Source: Ascochyta rabiei
Lineage: Eukaryota; Ascomycota; Dothideomycetes; Pleosporales; Didymellaceae
Direction of reading: 5' to 3'
NCBI RefSeq assembly: GCF_004011695.2
Contig: NC_082422.1
Coordinates: forward strand, 1,054,001 to 1,118,000
DNA: 64,000 nt
The notes beneath the pieces were generated by a model that was not told the origin of the DNA, made no database searches, and worked only from the letters and a program-made list of their open reading frames with translations. The number at the start of each line of letters is the position of its first letter. The stretch's first letter is position 1. Positions 46,776 to 59,873 of this stretch are shown in pieces. A program made the translations under genes and the position numbers.

Positions 46776-49700
46776 TTTATATCTCTTCTTCTAGAAGAAC
46801 AGCTAGCACTTTTACTATGTTAGCTAGCTCCTAGAATAACCCCTTAGACAAATCTTTCCCTTTAACCCTTTAGAAATTTATAGTCTAGATGTTATAGTTT
46901 ATAACAAACTTATAGTAAGCCTTATTAGCTACTAATAAGTATATAGTATTACTTAAGTATAATAACTCTAATATACGTATGTTTATAGAATCTCTAGTAT
47001 AAATAGCTAGTGCCTATACTAGACCTATATCTATAGTCCTATTATCCTTCTTAGAAGTAACACTATACCTATTAATATCTACTCTAGCCCCTAACCTACC
47101 TTATAAAGTGCTGTTTTTAGTGTCTACTCTAGACCTATATACCTCTATACAGACGTCTATAGCCTATAGAAAACCTCTTCCTATAGGTAAGGCCTTTACT
47201 AGAGATAAATCCTTATTTAAGGCGTAGTAGGTTATAATAGAACACACGCTATAGGTAGACACGTTCTTTATTAGTAGGCTATAGAATATATTTACCTTTA
47301 TATAGTTCTAGCTTAGTATATCTATATAATAAGATATAGCTCTATTCTATAAAATTAGAGGTACCTAAGGTGTTTAGAGCCTAGAGGATTTCCTAGTATA
47401 CCTAGAATTCTGCTACAGTAATAACTATAGCTAGAAACAGGCCTAGGTAAAGCTAGAAAGCGTCTATTAAGGTCCTAATAAGTTGTTCTTAGACTTTTTT
47501 ATCTAGTTTAAGCAGCTACTAGTGTAAAGTAGCAGCCTCTACTAGGATAGAGAATAACGCCTATTAAAGCTCTACTAGGCTCTAAACATAAATATCTATA
47601 ATATAGTAATAAACTAAGAAGTTACTTATATAGATTATAACGCAGCTGTTATAGAGTATAAGTCTATTACTATAGACATTAAGACTATAGCTATAGAAAA
47701 CTAGCTATACTATATCTCTACCTAAGCACTACCTAAGTATAATAAAGATAGTAATATTAAGATAATAGTTGTGTCTGTAGTTTGTACTAGTAGTAGTACT
47801 AAGTATAGAGGTTAGAAGTAGTCTACTCCTAACTAGGCTACGTAGGTTCCTAATAAGGTATTTTAGTAATGCTAGAAGGCTAACCTGTATACCTGTTACA
47901 GTAAAGAGGGATATATTTACTAGAATTATACTAATATAGTAGTAACTATAGTATAGGTAGTAATAATCTTAGGTAAGAAAGAGGCTAGTTTATATAGGGG
48001 AAACTAGCTACTTCTAACGTAAGTCTAAGTTAGAAGCGCTATAGGAGTATATTAGTAGAGGAGACTACTAGCGTAGGGGCATTATAGGCTGCTAGAGGAG
48101 CTATTATAAACTCTATAGATAAGCCCCTATTCTATATTCTATTATTTATTAATAGGGTAATTTAGGCTAACGTGCTAGTAGACTTAAGGTGTAAATACTT
48201 TAGTATAGTAAGTAATAACTTTACTACGCACTTAGGAGGAGACTTTATTAAGGTGCTGCTACAACGCTTAGCGTAAGTAGTAGGCACTAGTAGAAAGTCT
48301 ATAATCTTCTATTTAGTTCTATCTAGGTATAACTTAGATAGGTAGTGCTTATAAGCTGTAGCCTACGTAGTGCTAGGTCTAAGCTAGGATGTTATTTTAG
48401 GGAAACCCTAGCTCTAATAAGAGGGCGTAGTGTTAGATGTAGAAAAGGGCACACTAAGGATATAATAGGTAGGGAACCTTATTATCTATAAATTCTTATA
48501 GCAGACAGCAAATGTTTACGTAGCTCTCCTGTTAGTAACTAAGTTTAATAAGACCTTAGCTAATAGGCTCTAGAAGTGCCTACCTAGGGACTAGTTTATC
48601 TCTATAAGCCTCTACAATATTACTAAAATCCTCTTAGTTTAATCCCTAGGAGCGTAAGGGACAGCAGAGGAGGTAGACCCCCTCCCCCCTAAGTTAGTCT
48701 AGTTTTAAGACCTATTTAATAAGAGTAAGGCCTTTAGCCTTCCCCTATATAGAGGCTAGATAGATTACTATATATAGTTATAACGTAACTAGTCTAGAAA
48801 GAAGAAGCCTCTACCTTAGGGCCCTCTGTATAACATACTAAGGGATTAGCTACTTAAGCTATAGAAATAGGTGTTAGCACTAATAGATAAGAGGTAGATC
48901 TATACCTTCTCTTCTCTAGTAAGGGCTCTAGTCCTACTAGTTAAAAAGTCCTCTAGTAGGTAGCGTATATGCGTAGACTATTACATACTTAATAGTATTA
49001 TAATTACTAACTAGTACCTACTTCCTCTTATTAAGGAGACCTTGCGTATACTAGGGGGTGTCTACTAGTTCTCTAAGGTTAATATCTATTTAGTATTTTA
49101 CTAGATTTATGTTATAGAAGGGGATAAGTACCTTACTATATTCTATACCTATTTTAGGCTCTTTAAGTAGCTAGTCTGCCTATTTAGCCTAGCTAGAGCA
49201 CTAGTGTCCTTCTAGCGTTATATTAACAGCGCGCTTTAAAAGATATTAGGTAACTATACTACTGTATACCTAAATAATGTCCTAGTTTACAGTAGTAGGT
49301 CTAGAACAGACTACTTAGGGAAGGTTAGTAGAGTCCTTATGCTTCTACGTAATATAGAGCTATATTTAGATTCTAAGAAGTGTATATTTATAATAAAGGA
49401 AGTACACTACCTAGAATATATTATAGAAGCTAGAAAGAACATTTGTTCTAACCCTAAGAAGGTTAAGGCTATCTATAATTAGGAAGTCCTATAGTCTTTA
49501 CATAGGGTCTACAGTTTCCTAAGGTTTACTAACTTCTACTAGGACTTTATTCTAGCCTTCTCTAATATTACTGCCCTACTTAATTAACTTATAGAGAAGG
49601 ATATCCTGTTTAGGTAGGGGCAGAAGGAGGATGTAGCGTTTTACTAGCTAAAGAACGCATTTATAATAGAACTAGTTCTAGCCTAGTAAGACCTTAAATA

Positions 49701-52031
49701 AGAAACACTATTAGAGGTAGACTACTCTAGTAAGGTGCTAGGTAGCTGCCTTTCTTAATAGTATAGAAAGGTGCTTTACCTAGTAGTATACTACTCTACT
49801 ACACTTATAATAGAATAATAGAACTACACTATCTATAATAAGGAGTTAACTACTGTTATAAAGTGCCTAGGGGTCTAGGTAGCTAAATTAGGGTCTGTTA
49901 CTAGGCTGTTTACTATTCTAACTAACTATAAGAACCTCTAGTACTTTACTACAGCGCGTAGGCTAAGTAAGAGGCAGCACTAATAGGCAGAGGAGCTGCT
50001 AAAGTTCTGTTTCTACCTTTGCTTCTGCCTAGAACGCTTAGCAGCCTAACTAGATACGCTAAGCTGCTAGAAACAGGACTATAATAGGAGGTTAGAGGGG
50101 GTCTATAGGATAATAACCCTAGTTTTAGTATTAGTAATTAGTACACTAGGCCCTAGTATACCTCTACTTTTTATTAATATATATATATAATTACTATAGA
50201 ATAAAGGTATTTAGTAGAACGTAGGGTATATAGTATACCTGTCTACTATCTATAAGAGAGCCTACTAGTTCCCTTCTAAGGCTAAGACTACTTAGTAAAT
50301 TATAGATTATATGCTTAGTGCTTATAGTACGCTACTATAGCGTAGGGTTATATAGGTTCTATATTAGAAGCTACTTATAACTATAATAACCTAAAGGGCA
50401 TATAAATCTAACCTAATAGGCTATCTAGAGGCTAATACTATATTCTACATTATTAGACATAACTTCTACTAGAAGGAGATGTTATAGAACGTTTAGTATT
50501 ATATCTATAACTATTACTATTATAGTACGTATATGTTACAGCGCTAGTAGTAGAGCTTACTTTAGCTATTACCTATTACTAACTAGTTTTAGTCCTAGAT
50601 TTCTATAGACTTTATAGTTAACCTCTCTTAGGCTAATAAGAATACGCTGTACTATCTCTTAGTTATTATAGATTACCTTTCTAAGTATATATAGCTTAAG
50701 GTAAAAACTTCTATAACTATAGAATATTACGCTAAGGTCTTCTATAATATATAGTAGTAGTTCTAAGGCTTTTCTAGCTCTATAATCCTAGACTGCAGCT
50801 TAGACTAGCTAGAATATTTTTAGATAACGCTGTATAGCCTTATAGGGGTAGACTAGCTACTCTCTATAGCCTACTACCTCTAAATAGATAGAGGGATAGA
50901 GTATACTAACTAAGAGGTATAGGTAGTTCTATAGGTTATAGTTAACTTTAAATAGGATAACTAGCCTAACTATCTTTTAGCCTACTAACTAGCACTTAAT
51001 AATTATAACTCTTTAGTTACTAGGGTTAGTTCTAACCTACTTCTCTATAGGTATAATATAGACCTTCTATAGATAATAGTGCTACTAACTATTAGCTAGA
51101 ACATACTATAGGGATAGGTAGTCTATTTCTTAGACTACCTCTAGTAAGGTATAGAGCTTACCTAGGCAGCTATAGTATAGGTGTAATAATATACCTAGAA
51201 TATAACAGACTATAGCTATAGGCCTATAGAGTAGTACTACGTAGAAGATAGAGTATAGTTTTCCCTCTGTAATATAAAAACTAATAGGCTAAGCTAGAAG
51301 CTAGACTAGTGATAAGCCTAGTATACAGTAGTTATAGTTTCTACCTTTCTAATAGTTACCTTAGATTTACTAGGTAACCTCTATAAGATAGTGTATATAG
51401 ACCTACTAGAACGTATAGCTTCTAACCTATTACTAATACAGCGCCTATAGAAAAGTAGACTAGGCCTACTAGTTATTCTAGAAGAAGATAACCTAACCCT
51501 AGCTAAATAGGAGGTAGAGTCTATTCTAAAAGAAAAAAGGGCTTATAGGTAGAATAAGTTATAGGTTCTAGTTAAATAGAAGGGATATATAAAGCTAATA
51601 TAGAAACTACTAGAAGTATTATAAGATATAAAGGCCTAAAAGGCCTTTATAGTAATATATATAGCATATAAGTAGTGTATATAGAAAAAGAGAAACTTTT
51701 ATTATTTATAATAACCCTTATAGAGTTCTATTAGGAGTTACTATATAGGGTATAAGGCCTAGCATAGAAGAGCTTAGGGACCTTATAGTAATAGTATACT
51801 GTTACCTTACTTATATACTACCTAGTAACTAGTAGTAAGTCTTAAGACTTAAAAAAGATATTATTATTTATAGATAGGGAATAATAGGTAGTAGTAGCTG
51901 TGTCTAGGGCCTAGTTCTACACGTTAGAGTAGTAGCAGTTAACCTTATAGTTATTATTACTACCCTCTATATCTACCTTAATAGTACTACTACGCGTTAA
52001 CTATAATATTTTCTTAAATTTATAGTTAGGC

Positions 52032-52215
52032 GTGCGCAGCTCTATAGGGAAGGGTAAGTAGTAATAGTAGGTAGGTGTGCGTAACTCTATAAGAAAGGGA
52101 ATATAGTAATAGTAAGGGGGTATAGAGAACCTTATAAGAAAGAGAGAGTAGTACTAGTATAGGGGTGTAGGCAACTCTATAGAAAAGAGGAAGTAGTAAT
52201 AGTAGAGTAGTAAGC
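52032..52215. repeat. about 45-bp tandem repeat, four copies, in the 3' region of B
   Basis: Units start near 52032, 52077, 52120 and 52165 with GTGYGYAACTCTATAG-like sequence followed by purine-rich AGTAGTAATAGTAG. It lies between the pol end and the polypurine tract. Confidence 0.75.
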
Positions 52216-53683
52216 AGAGCTAGTAGATAGATAAGTAGTGCTTATTAAAGAAGTTAGAGCAGTAGCAGCAGGATAAGCAGGATGCTAGGGCGTACTCTAG
52301 GTAGTAGTAGAGTGTAGTAAGTAGGTGCTTAACTTAGTTAATAGTGTTCTTTAGATCTAGTTAGCTACACACCTAATATAGATAGAAAATTCTTATAGTA
52401 GTGTAGGCCTAGACTACCTCTATATAGTTTATGCGCTTAGTCTAGAACTAAAAGGCTAACTCTATAGTAGCTATAAACTATTAGAGGTAGGTATCTAGTT
52501 AGTTACTACTATAACACCTAGACAATAGCGTAGTAGGCAGAGTAACCTAGGTACTAGGCTTAGTAGGGAAATAGGCAGCGTAAGCAGAGGTTAACTACTT
52601 TACTAGCGTAGGGTTAGCTAGGGCTAGGTTAAGTATAGCCTTATATACCTACTAGTGCTTATAGTAGGTACCTAATAAAAATATTATATTAGAAAGAATA
52701 ACCTATAGTAGTAATAAGGGGGTAACTTATAGTAGAAAATTAGCTAACACCTCTAGTTAGCTTTATTACTACCTATACTCTAGGTGCTAGGTATCTTAAT
52801 ATAGGCGTTACTAGCGCGTACTAACACCTTAGCTACTATTAGTTAGAAATAAGAGGCTAGAATAGAAATACCTATATTAATGTACTGCTTAAAATTATAC
52901 TAGGTATAGTAGAGCTTAGTATTTATAGTAAAGAGGTTATTATTATAAATATAAACGCGCTTATGCTTAGTGCAGGTATAATAGGTCTTACTAGCACCTA
53001 GAACATAGTTAGCTATAGAAGAAATTATTAAGTAAGTAGACCTATAATAGACACAGGCACTTATAAGACTAACTAGTAAGAATAGTAAGAAGGTAGTAGG
53101 GGTAGTATAGAATAGGGCTAGTAGAGATAGGAACTAAGTTCTTATTATCTAAGTTACTCTTAACTTTATAGTTACCTATATAATAGTAGTAAGCTTTCTA
53201 TATATATAGTTAGGCCCTATAACTAGATTAGAAACTATAGATAAGAAATACTATAGGTATATTATAGGTAGAGAGGAGAGACTATAGCAGACTATAACTA
53301 CCCCCTCTAGAGGAACTACTAGCTTCTTAACTAGTAGCCTAATAGCTATAACTAGAAGTAATAATAGATATAGTAGGTAGAGTAAGAGCTTATATAAAAA
53401 GTTAGGTAGGTACGTAATAGAAAGGTTAGGTAGAAGTATAGAGTAGTATAGTATCTAACTTAGGTAGGTACGCTAGATAAAATAAAAATAACCTAGGTAC
53501 GCGTAGGGACTACCCTAGGTAAACTACAGACAAGACTAGTAGCTAACCTACTAAAAGGTAGGCCCTTACGCAACTATAACTAGCTCTAGGTTTACCTACT
53601 ACTAACGTCCCTCTAATCTACATAAAATACAGAAGAGACCCTATAAAATACATTTAGCTAGGGAGAGATAGAAAAAGAAGGTA

Positions 53684-53839
53684 TGTTATAGGCTTAGACC
53701 TTATCTAAGTCTTAAGTAAGATAGGGCAGTTACGTGCTCTATAGATATATTAGAAGGATATATAATATATTACCTTCTTAAGAGATATAATACTATAATT
53801 AACTCTTATAATATCCTACCCTAAGGCTAGTCCTAAATA
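53684..53839 (+). repeat. 3' LTR of element B
   Basis: 156 bp, beginning TGTTATAGGCTTAGACC and ending CCTAAATA. It is followed by ACTAC and then by the resumed integrase frame of element A. Confidence 0.9.
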
Positions 53840-53844
53840 ACTAC

Positions 53845-54065
53845 TAATAGGATAACTAGGTAGACCTTCTACTATACGCTAAGTACGCCTATAACTCTAA
53901 AGCTTACTCTACTTATAGAGAATCTTCTATAAAGGTTGCCTTTAGTATAGACCCTAAAGGATTTAACAGAATACCTAATAAGTACTAGCTATAAAAACTC
54001 TAAACTATCTAGAATAAGAATAAGGCAACACTAGAACTATACTAGTAGGTTACTAGCTGCCTATT
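53845..54065 (+). mobile_element. Ty3/Gypsy element A, segment 3 (integrase, second part)
   Basis: When B and one ACTAC copy are removed, the frame from INYY continues directly here (D-N-x-V-D-L-L-L-Y-A-K-Y-A-Y-N-S, the conserved integrase block near 53,850-53,900), and runs to SCLF before the CTATT target duplication of element D at 54061-54065. Confidence 0.82.
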
Positions 54066-54227
54066 TATTAGATAATATGCTTAATGTACAAAGATAATAA
54101 TAAAGGTAATTAATTAAAAATTATCTGTCTTAATGGCTTATTTAATATATGTGTGCTGCTAGCCCCTAAGTTAACTAAGGTTAACCCTAAAACCCTAACT
54201 TAGCTTAGTAAGGTTAGTTATCTAACA
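54066..54227 (-). repeat. LTR of element D (3' LTR in element orientation)
   Basis: 162 bp with inverted ends (TATTAGATAA..TTATCTAACA). It contains AACCCTAAAACCCTAAC, which looks telomere-like but is part of the LTR in both copies. Confidence 0.92.
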
Positions 54228-57200
54228 CACCCCCTTAGCTTTAAGGCCCTTTTAAAGCTAGACATAATTAGCTCTTATTATACCTCTAGGTTAGCGAGCT
54301 TTTAGTTAAGTAATTCTATCTAAGTATTAGCTAGCTTTCTTTGTTTAGTATGTTTCTTTAGTCCTAGCTACCTTAGAAAGGTTAACTACTTACTTACAGG
54401 CAGAGCCTTTATAAGTCTGTTAGCTAATAACTTAGTAGATAGGACATAGTTTACTATTATAGCGCCTTTATTTACCTCTTATTACAGCTAGTAGTTGTAA
54501 ATGTCTACATATTATAGTTTAGTTTAGAGTTTTAAGACTTTCTTATTAATTAATTAGATAGTCTAGGTATTATTATATTAAATAGTAATTGTTAATTATA
54601 AGAGGTATATACTAAGTTCTAATAATAGTTATAAGATAGAGATAGCTTCCTTAGCTACCTATACTAGGGCAAGTAGCTCTGCTTTAGTAGTTAATGTAGT
54701 AACTGTATCTTATTTATTAGCTCTCTAGGTAATAAGTCCTCTATATAGTTTAATAGTATATCCTTAGAAGCTCTTCCTATTAAGAGTATTATTAGTAAAT
54801 AATATATTACTAGTAACTACTAGGTGCTCGTTACCTCTAAAGGTAAGAGATAGGTCTTATGTTCCTTATAGGTACAATAGTACTTAATCTACTACATTAT
54901 AGTGCTGCTGTCTAGAGTTAGTTAGAAATTATGCTAGCCTAGATATAGCAAAGGCAATGTTAGGCCTAGTAGTAACTACGGCAAAGAGGAGAGATTTAAT
55001 CTTTCTCTAGTATTTGTTCATTTCTAATACTGCAGCTTCCCCTTTATTTAGTAGAAGCTTAATACTTAATATTAGTGTGTTGTGTTATATGTCTGTCTTA
55101 TCTACTAAGAAGATAATTTTATTAATGTATAACGCCTATAAGAGAAGAATCCTTAGGTTGTCTTAATCTTAGGTTATCTCTACTCCTAGGAACTATTACA
55201 GATTATTTCCTCCTATAACAGAGTATTTGTTAGTAATATAGCTAAGGGCCTTATCTGCCTTATGTCTTCTAGTTAGATAATAAGCTATAATAATATTATC
55301 TACATAGAAGAAGATAGTAACTCTATTCTTAAGTAAGTAGCAGGGTTTATAGGGAATAACTGTAAATCTATAGCTTATTAGAGTAGATATAAATTTCTTC
55401 TACTAGAGGAGTAGAGAGATTCTTAGTCTATATAGTGCCTTATATAGCTATAGAACTATACCTAGTTTCTAATACCTATATAGCATCCTTATATAGACTT
55501 CTCTATTAATTAATATATAAATAAAGGTATCTATAATATTAAACTACTTAAGTTCTAGGTTATATGCTGCTAAAATTGCTATAAGTATTCTAAAGGACCT
55601 GCTAGCTAGTGTTGCTGCATAGGTATCTTTAGAGGTAATGTTTTATTACTAGTTACCTTAGACTACTAGTTACGCCTTATATTTAAGTAGGTAGTAGTTC
55701 TTATTAAGCTTATACGTGTATACCTATATATAGTTAAGTACCTAGTATTCTACTACCTTAGTCTTTATTAGAGGTACTTTAGACTATAACTTTATAGTCT
55801 AATAGCTGCTAAGGTGTTCTTTCTTAGCTTCTTTAAACTATTAGTAAAGCAGGTAGTCCTCTAGGTTTAATTGTGCCGTTAGCTCTAGTAGAAGTTAGCT
55901 TTAATAAGGCTTAAGCCCTTTTATTAGCATTTATTTTAACCTAGTCTTATTAATATTATTACTCTAGTATATGCCTATGTATCTGCCTTATATACTAGCT
56001 ATAAATACAGCCTTTTATAGAATAGTTTATAAAGTTCCTTAAGATTACACTAGCGTTAATTCTAACTAATTAGCAGTTAACTAGTGCTACCTGCTAACTC
56101 CTAATTAGCTATTACCTCTTACTAACTAGAATAACAACAATATATTTATTAACAACGTAACTAGTAGTAGAGTTAGAGAAGGGGTTAGATATATATATCT
56201 AGCTTTCTGTCTATTATTATAACCTAGTTAATCTTCTATAGTATTTAAGTGTGTAATAGTATCGTCCTTATAGAATAACTAGAGTTTTAGCCTTATTTTA
56301 GGGTAGAGGTAGAAGCTCTACCCTTCTTATCTATATTACTATCTCTTTAAGAGTACTATATATAAGATTGTCTATTAGGTCCTAAGTCTAGCTACTAAAG
56401 ATAGTATCCTTATTAAAGATTATATCTCTTATACTAATAACCTTTACTAAGGTTAGAATCTATATCTAATATATATTAAAGGATTAGTATTCTACTAGGT
56501 ATTCTACCTATACTCTTAGGTCTAGTTACTAGAGTAATAACTTTTCTTAAAGGGTGTTACTTATAAGAGTAAAGGCTTTACATCTATATACTTTTAGGTA
56601 TACCTAGTTTAGTTTCTTACTTTATATATTTAGGCTAGCTAGTTAAGCTATATAGGTAAAGAACACATTATATAGTGTTTTCTAGTTATTTAATAACCTT
56701 AGTATTTAGTTATGTAGGTATACTACTACTCTTATAATCTCTAGCTATATTTCCTATAGTAGGTTTACGTCTAATCTTATAGTGCGTGCCTTATCTTTTA
56801 TTACACCCCCTAAGCATTTAGTACCTCTATTCTATACTTAGGTGTCTAGTATAGAAGGCTTAAGCCTAATTAATTATGCAGCGCACTATCTTAATACTTC
56901 TAGTTTTATTGTAGTAATTTCACTATTACACTTAATTACCTTAACCTAGATCTTATATTGTTTTAAGAGGAATTGTGTAAGAGTGTCTAGAAAGTAGATA
57001 ATTATCTTTTCTAGTTAATTATCTTTAAAATAGAAGTCCTAGAGGAAGCTAGATTGCCTATTAACAGCAAGTAATTAGCTCTTTTCTTTAGTAAAGCTTC
57101 CTTCTTTATATAAGTAGAAGTTAATTACTATACACTCTTCTAGTCCTTTATTACTTATTTGTAGTGTTTAACTAATTTGCCTCTTAGTCTTAGTTTATCT

Positions 57201-59097
57201 GTAAGTATTATATTAGACTATAGTAATACCCCTAACTCTTACCCCCTAAGATTATTAGATAAGGTGTTTAATAGTAGTAGCTCTAGAGTGCCTTATTTGC
57301 TTATGCTATAGCAGAGTAGTAGTAGTCTTAGGTATTTAGCCTTATGTTAATTATATTATAAATACTACCTATAGCTGTTCTCTAAGTACCTATTATCTGT
57401 ATTGTTTATCTAGGAATGTAATAGCTGTGTTGTCTACTTATCTAAGCTAAGTTAGATCTCCTTTTATGTCCTACTAGATGCCCTATTAACATAGTTATTA
57501 GAAAGAGATAAGGTTATATAGTATGTCTAGGTACTATACTATATTATATAGTTTAAGAGTAGTTAGTTAGCTTATATTTAATAGATAGAGATAGATAGTG
57601 CTATATTCCTATATCTATACCTTAGAGTTTCCTGCCTATAGGTAGTTGTTTAATATAGGTAGAGTAAGGTCTTATATTTAGTCCTTATTATTTATAATAT
57701 AGATTGTTAATCCTAAGTTAAGAATAAAGGAGTTTCTAAGAGAGTAGCTTAGTAGCTCTATATTATATAATTCTTTAACTAGACTTATATTAATTATTAA
57801 TATCTTCTGTTCCTATAGTTATTCTAGAGGTGCCTCTAGTATTTAGGATGTCTTAATAGCTAGTGTCTTAGTGTAAGCTTGTTTTATAGATCTAACCTAA
57901 TCTTAAAGGTTAGCATTTTATTTTATCCTAAATTATACTATCTTAGCAATTCTATTACATAGGGTAAACTATTCTAGTGCTTTATCTTTATAGACGTAGT
58001 AGTAATCTTCTAGTCTATAGCGTTGTCTATAAGTAGGGTATTTTACTCCTCTAGCTACTACTGCATCTCTTCTTAGGGACTGCTTAGATGTAGTTTTTAA
58101 CTAAAGTTCTGTTTTTAACAAGGTCTTCTCTAACTCCTCTATGTAGTAGAAGTAGATAATACATCTTTAATAATATAAAAGGCGTCCCTATTAGTGTCTA
58201 GGGTAGATTTACTACTAGTAGTAAGAGTTAAGTTGTTCCCTGCAGCAAAGGCGCCCCTTTACTATCTCCTCTTAGGGTAGTACTTACTTATATACTCTTA
58301 GAAGCGTTTTATTATTTCTTTATAAGTTATATTTTGTTCTTATCTACTATAGTTCTAGAATATTATTACCTAGGTTAGTGCTATCTTTATTACTAAATCT
58401 AAGAAGTCTTAGATAGTGTCTTATATATTATATATTTTAGCAACACCCTCTATTTTAGCATTAGTTACAGTATAATTATACTTAAGGAGCTAGGTATCCT
58501 AGCTCCTAGGTTGTCTTATTAGTTTAAGGGCTGCTAGGTATTAGTAGCGTGTACGTAATTGTTCTTCTTTAGTATTAATACTAACTATATATTTAAGGCT
58601 AATAAGCTATATTTAAATTAATCTACCTAGTTAGTAGTAGTTCTTTATAAGGTAAGGTAACACTAAGCTTTAGATAAATATTACTACCTTGTCTAGGTTA
58701 GCTTGTTCCTTATAGTAGTCTCTATCCGCTATCTTATAGGATTTAAGGCAGCTCTTCTAATAGTTATTATCTTCCTTCTATACCTTTAGGCTGTTAGCTA
58801 ATAGTTTAGATAGGATTTTAGAAAGCTAAGGGTTTCCTTATTTATTATTGCTAAGGGCTAGCCTCCTCTTATAGTTAGTAATGTCTAGGGCGTTAGGCAC
58901 TTATAGCTTAGTTCTTAGAGAGATAGTCTAATTTAGGTCTATCTTATTCTATACGTCTAGAGAGGCGTAGTAGGTCTATAGTTAATATAACTAAGGTGTA
59001 TAGGTTATATAATCTATAAGAATTATCATTAAATTATGTATAGTTAATAGCAACATATTAAAAGGGTATTTTTAGTAGTGTTAGTAAGACTCTTAAT

Positions 59098-59259
59098 TAT
59101 TAGATAATATGCTTAATGTGCAAAGATAATAATAAAGGTAATTAATTAATAATTATCTATCTTAATGGCTTATTTTATATGTGTGTGCCGCTAGCCCCTA
59201 AGTTAACTAAGGTTAACCCTAAAACCCTAACTTAGCTTAGTAGGGTTAGTTATCTAACA
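59098..59259 (-). repeat. LTR of element D (5' LTR in element orientation)
   Basis: 162 bp, nearly identical to 54066-54227 apart from a few transitions. Confidence 0.92.
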
Positions 59260-59264
59260 CTATT

Positions 59265-59873
59265 AAACTAGTATAAGATATAGAGAATAGTAAAGAAGGC
59301 CTTAGAGTATGTATAAAAGGGTAACGCCTAGTAGTATAATACAAAACTATCTAAACAACACTTTACTAAGGGAGACTTAGTTCTCCTTTAGGCTAAGAAC
59401 CTAATAACAAGCTGTCCCTCTAGGAAGTTTAACGCTTAATACCTTAGGCTATTTATAGTAATTAAGAAGGTAGGTAAGCTAGCATATAAGCTAAAGCTGC
59501 CCCTATTAATAGATAGAGTACACCTAGTGTTTAATATATTACTTCTTAAGTACTAGAGGGAACCCCTTATAAGTAGTAGGTTCTAGCTAGGTTCTATTAG
59601 TATACTAGAAGACGTCTTACCTAGTAATAGGTTTAAAGTTAAAGGTATACTATTATATAGGGATACTACTACCTAGAGAAGAGAGTATAGGGTTAAGTAG
59701 CTAGGTTAGCTAAATAAAGAAGCTACCTAGGAACTACTTAAGAACCTTAACTACTATAATAAGATCCTTTAGGATTACTACTAATATACTTAGGTAGGTA
59801 ATCTATTAAAAGTAGGCTACTCTATAACTAACAGACTAGCGCAACTAAAGTAAAAGAGGGGATGTTCTTAGAA
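59265..59873 (+). mobile_element. Ty3/Gypsy element A, segment 4 (integrase C-terminus and chromodomain-like end)
   Basis: A plus-strand frame resumes after D: KGDLVLL-like block near 59,370, FNAQYLRLF-like near 59,430, KLPLSIDRVHLVFNI-like near 59,490 and a chromodomain-like GILLYRDTTT..EYRVK region near 59,645-59,700 followed by N-K-E-A-T. A purine-rich tract AAAGTAAAAGAGGGGA ends at 59,873 and is followed by TGTTCTTAGAAG, which would be the start of the 3' LTR. Confidence 0.72.

Larger units (their letters stand above)
46621..53839 (+). mobile_element. Ty3/Gypsy chromovirus-type retrotransposon B, nested in A, RIP-inactivated
   Basis: LTRs at 46621-46775 and 53684-53839, with target duplication ACTAC at 46616-46620 and 53840-53844. 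A polypurine tract (about 53,660-53,683) precedes the 3' LTR, fixing the + orientation. In order: gag with a degraded knuckle (CYSKEGYIY near 47,895); reverse transcriptase from about 48,950, with YLNN at 49267-49278 in place of YLDD; RNase H to about 49,990; integrase zinc and core 50,280-50,900 (SIDFIVNLS, VIIDYLSKY); and a chromodomain-like end KWKGYIKLI near 51,580. About 2 kb of non-coding or unread sequence, including a 45-bp tandem repeat, lies between the chromodomain and the 3' LTR. Full length is 7,219 bp. Confidence 0.9.
54066..59259 (-). mobile_element. Ty1/Copia retrotransposon D, nested in A, RIP-inactivated
   Basis: LTRs of 162 bp at 54066-54227 and 59098-59259, with target duplication CTATT at 54061-54065 and 59260-59264. 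Total length is 5,194 bp, normal for a fungal Copia element. The reverse transcriptase is on the minus strand: FFYVDN at about 55,295-55,309 (family YVDD) with ITKRR-like and FLGVEI-like blocks around it. A purine-rich tract on the minus strand (AAGCTAAGGGGGTG) adjoins the 54,066 LTR, so 59,098-59,259 is the 5' LTR. Gag lies towards 58,900 and integrase in the middle. All frames are broken by stops. Confidence 0.87.

Noticed and set aside
54203..54222. Telomere-like CCCTAA motifs
   Set aside because: They occur at the same place in both LTRs of element D and are part of the LTR, not an interstitial telomere.
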